DNA from: Methyloceanibacter sp.
GTDB lineage: Bacteria > Pseudomonadota > Alphaproteobacteria > Rhizobiales > Methyloligellaceae
Direction: 5' to 3'
Length of the DNA: 7,752 nt
Assembly: GCA_022865725.1 (NCBI GenBank)
Contig: JALHTP010000187.1
Coordinates: 1 to 7,752, forward strand
Shown: piece by piece, positions 7,556 through 7,752 of the stretch
Layout: each line of letters starts with the position of its first letter
How positions within the stretch are numbered: position 1 is the stretch's first letter
Notes under the pieces: model-generated
The model's input: the letters and a program-made list of their open reading frames with translations, nothing else
The model's database searches: none
What the model was told of the DNA's origin: nothing
Program-made: the position numbers and the translations under genes

Positions 7556-7752
7556 GTGACCAAGACGGAAACCATCATCACCGACATCTACGATTCCTGG
7601 CGGGCGCAGGATCTCGATCTGCTGGCTAGCTATCTGCCTGACGATTTCAGCCACATGATCCACATTCCGACCGAGGTGCATCCTTTGGGCGGCCTGTGCC
7701 GCGGCAAAATGGCGGCGCTCGACCGCCTGGGCATCATCGCGGCCCAGTTCGA
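7556..7752 (+). CDS. NTF2/SnoaL-like protein, 5' part only
   Basis: An open frame starts at GTG 7556, eight bases after GGAGG (7543-7547), and runs off the right edge with 65 complete codons. The visible part reads MTKTETIITDIYDSWRAQDL, then LASYLPDDFSHMIHIP and HPLGGLCRGKMAAL. An opening helix, the phrase WRAQDLDLLASYLPDDF and a strand with paired histidines fit the cone-shaped NTF2/SnoaL-like fold (about 130-150 residues in full), where small ligands bind in a pocket; many members are isomerases, hydrolases or of unknown activity. Substrate cannot be inferred. It is divergent from the ligase gene. No clear promoter hexamers are visible in 7486-7542. The truncation is due to the window edge, not to mutation. 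Confidence 0.75.
   Translation, partial: MTKTETIITDIYDSWRAQDLDLLASYLPDDFSHMIHIPTEVHPLGGLCRGKMAALDRLGIIAAQF

Overview
The window is GC-rich bacterial chromosome. Its codon use and the long open frames on non-coding strands both reflect high GC. The UvrB has the long N-terminal lead-in and lysine/arginine-rich tail seen in alphaproteobacterial UvrB, and several neighbours (a DUF486 membrane protein, a DUF4239 membrane protein, a small MAKGQ-type basic protein, a lone LigD-type ATP ligase) are also common in that class. I therefore infer an alphaproteobacterium, perhaps Hyphomicrobiales or Rhodospirillales, but the sequence alone does not fix the genus. There are no rRNA or tRNA genes, transposases, phage genes or CRISPR arrays.

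Layout. From 5 to 3043 four genes lie on the minus strand. In transcription order they are a DUF4239 membrane protein (3043-2243), a peroxiredoxin-like protein with a TTG start (2094-1393), a histone H1-like lysine/alanine-rich protein behind a good sigma-70-type promoter and a leader of about 115 nt (1221-586), and a four-helix DUF486 membrane protein (376-5). The gaps of roughly 150-210 nt suggest mostly separate transcription units. From 3225 to 5678 on the plus strand lies uvrB, divergent from the DUF4239 gene. It converges on a small exported six-cysteine protein (5945-5721), and the two stop codons face each other across a possible two-way terminator hairpin. Further on, a minus-strand pair encodes a LigD-type ATP-dependent DNA ligase (7410-6451) and then a 48-residue basic protein (6354-6208). 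The right edge cuts a plus-strand NTF2/SnoaL-like gene (7556 onward), divergent from the ligase.

Functional theme. UvrB (nucleotide excision repair), a DNA ligase, a histone-like nucleoid protein and a thiol peroxidase-like protein all relate loosely to genome maintenance and stress. Strands, gaps and separate signals do not make them one operon, and I see no clear new multi-gene system. The least explained items are the six-cysteine exported protein with its symmetric cysteine spacing and the inverted repeat over its putative promoter, the histone-like protein with tandem repeats and an acidic tail, and the very small MAKGQ-type protein downstream of the ligase.
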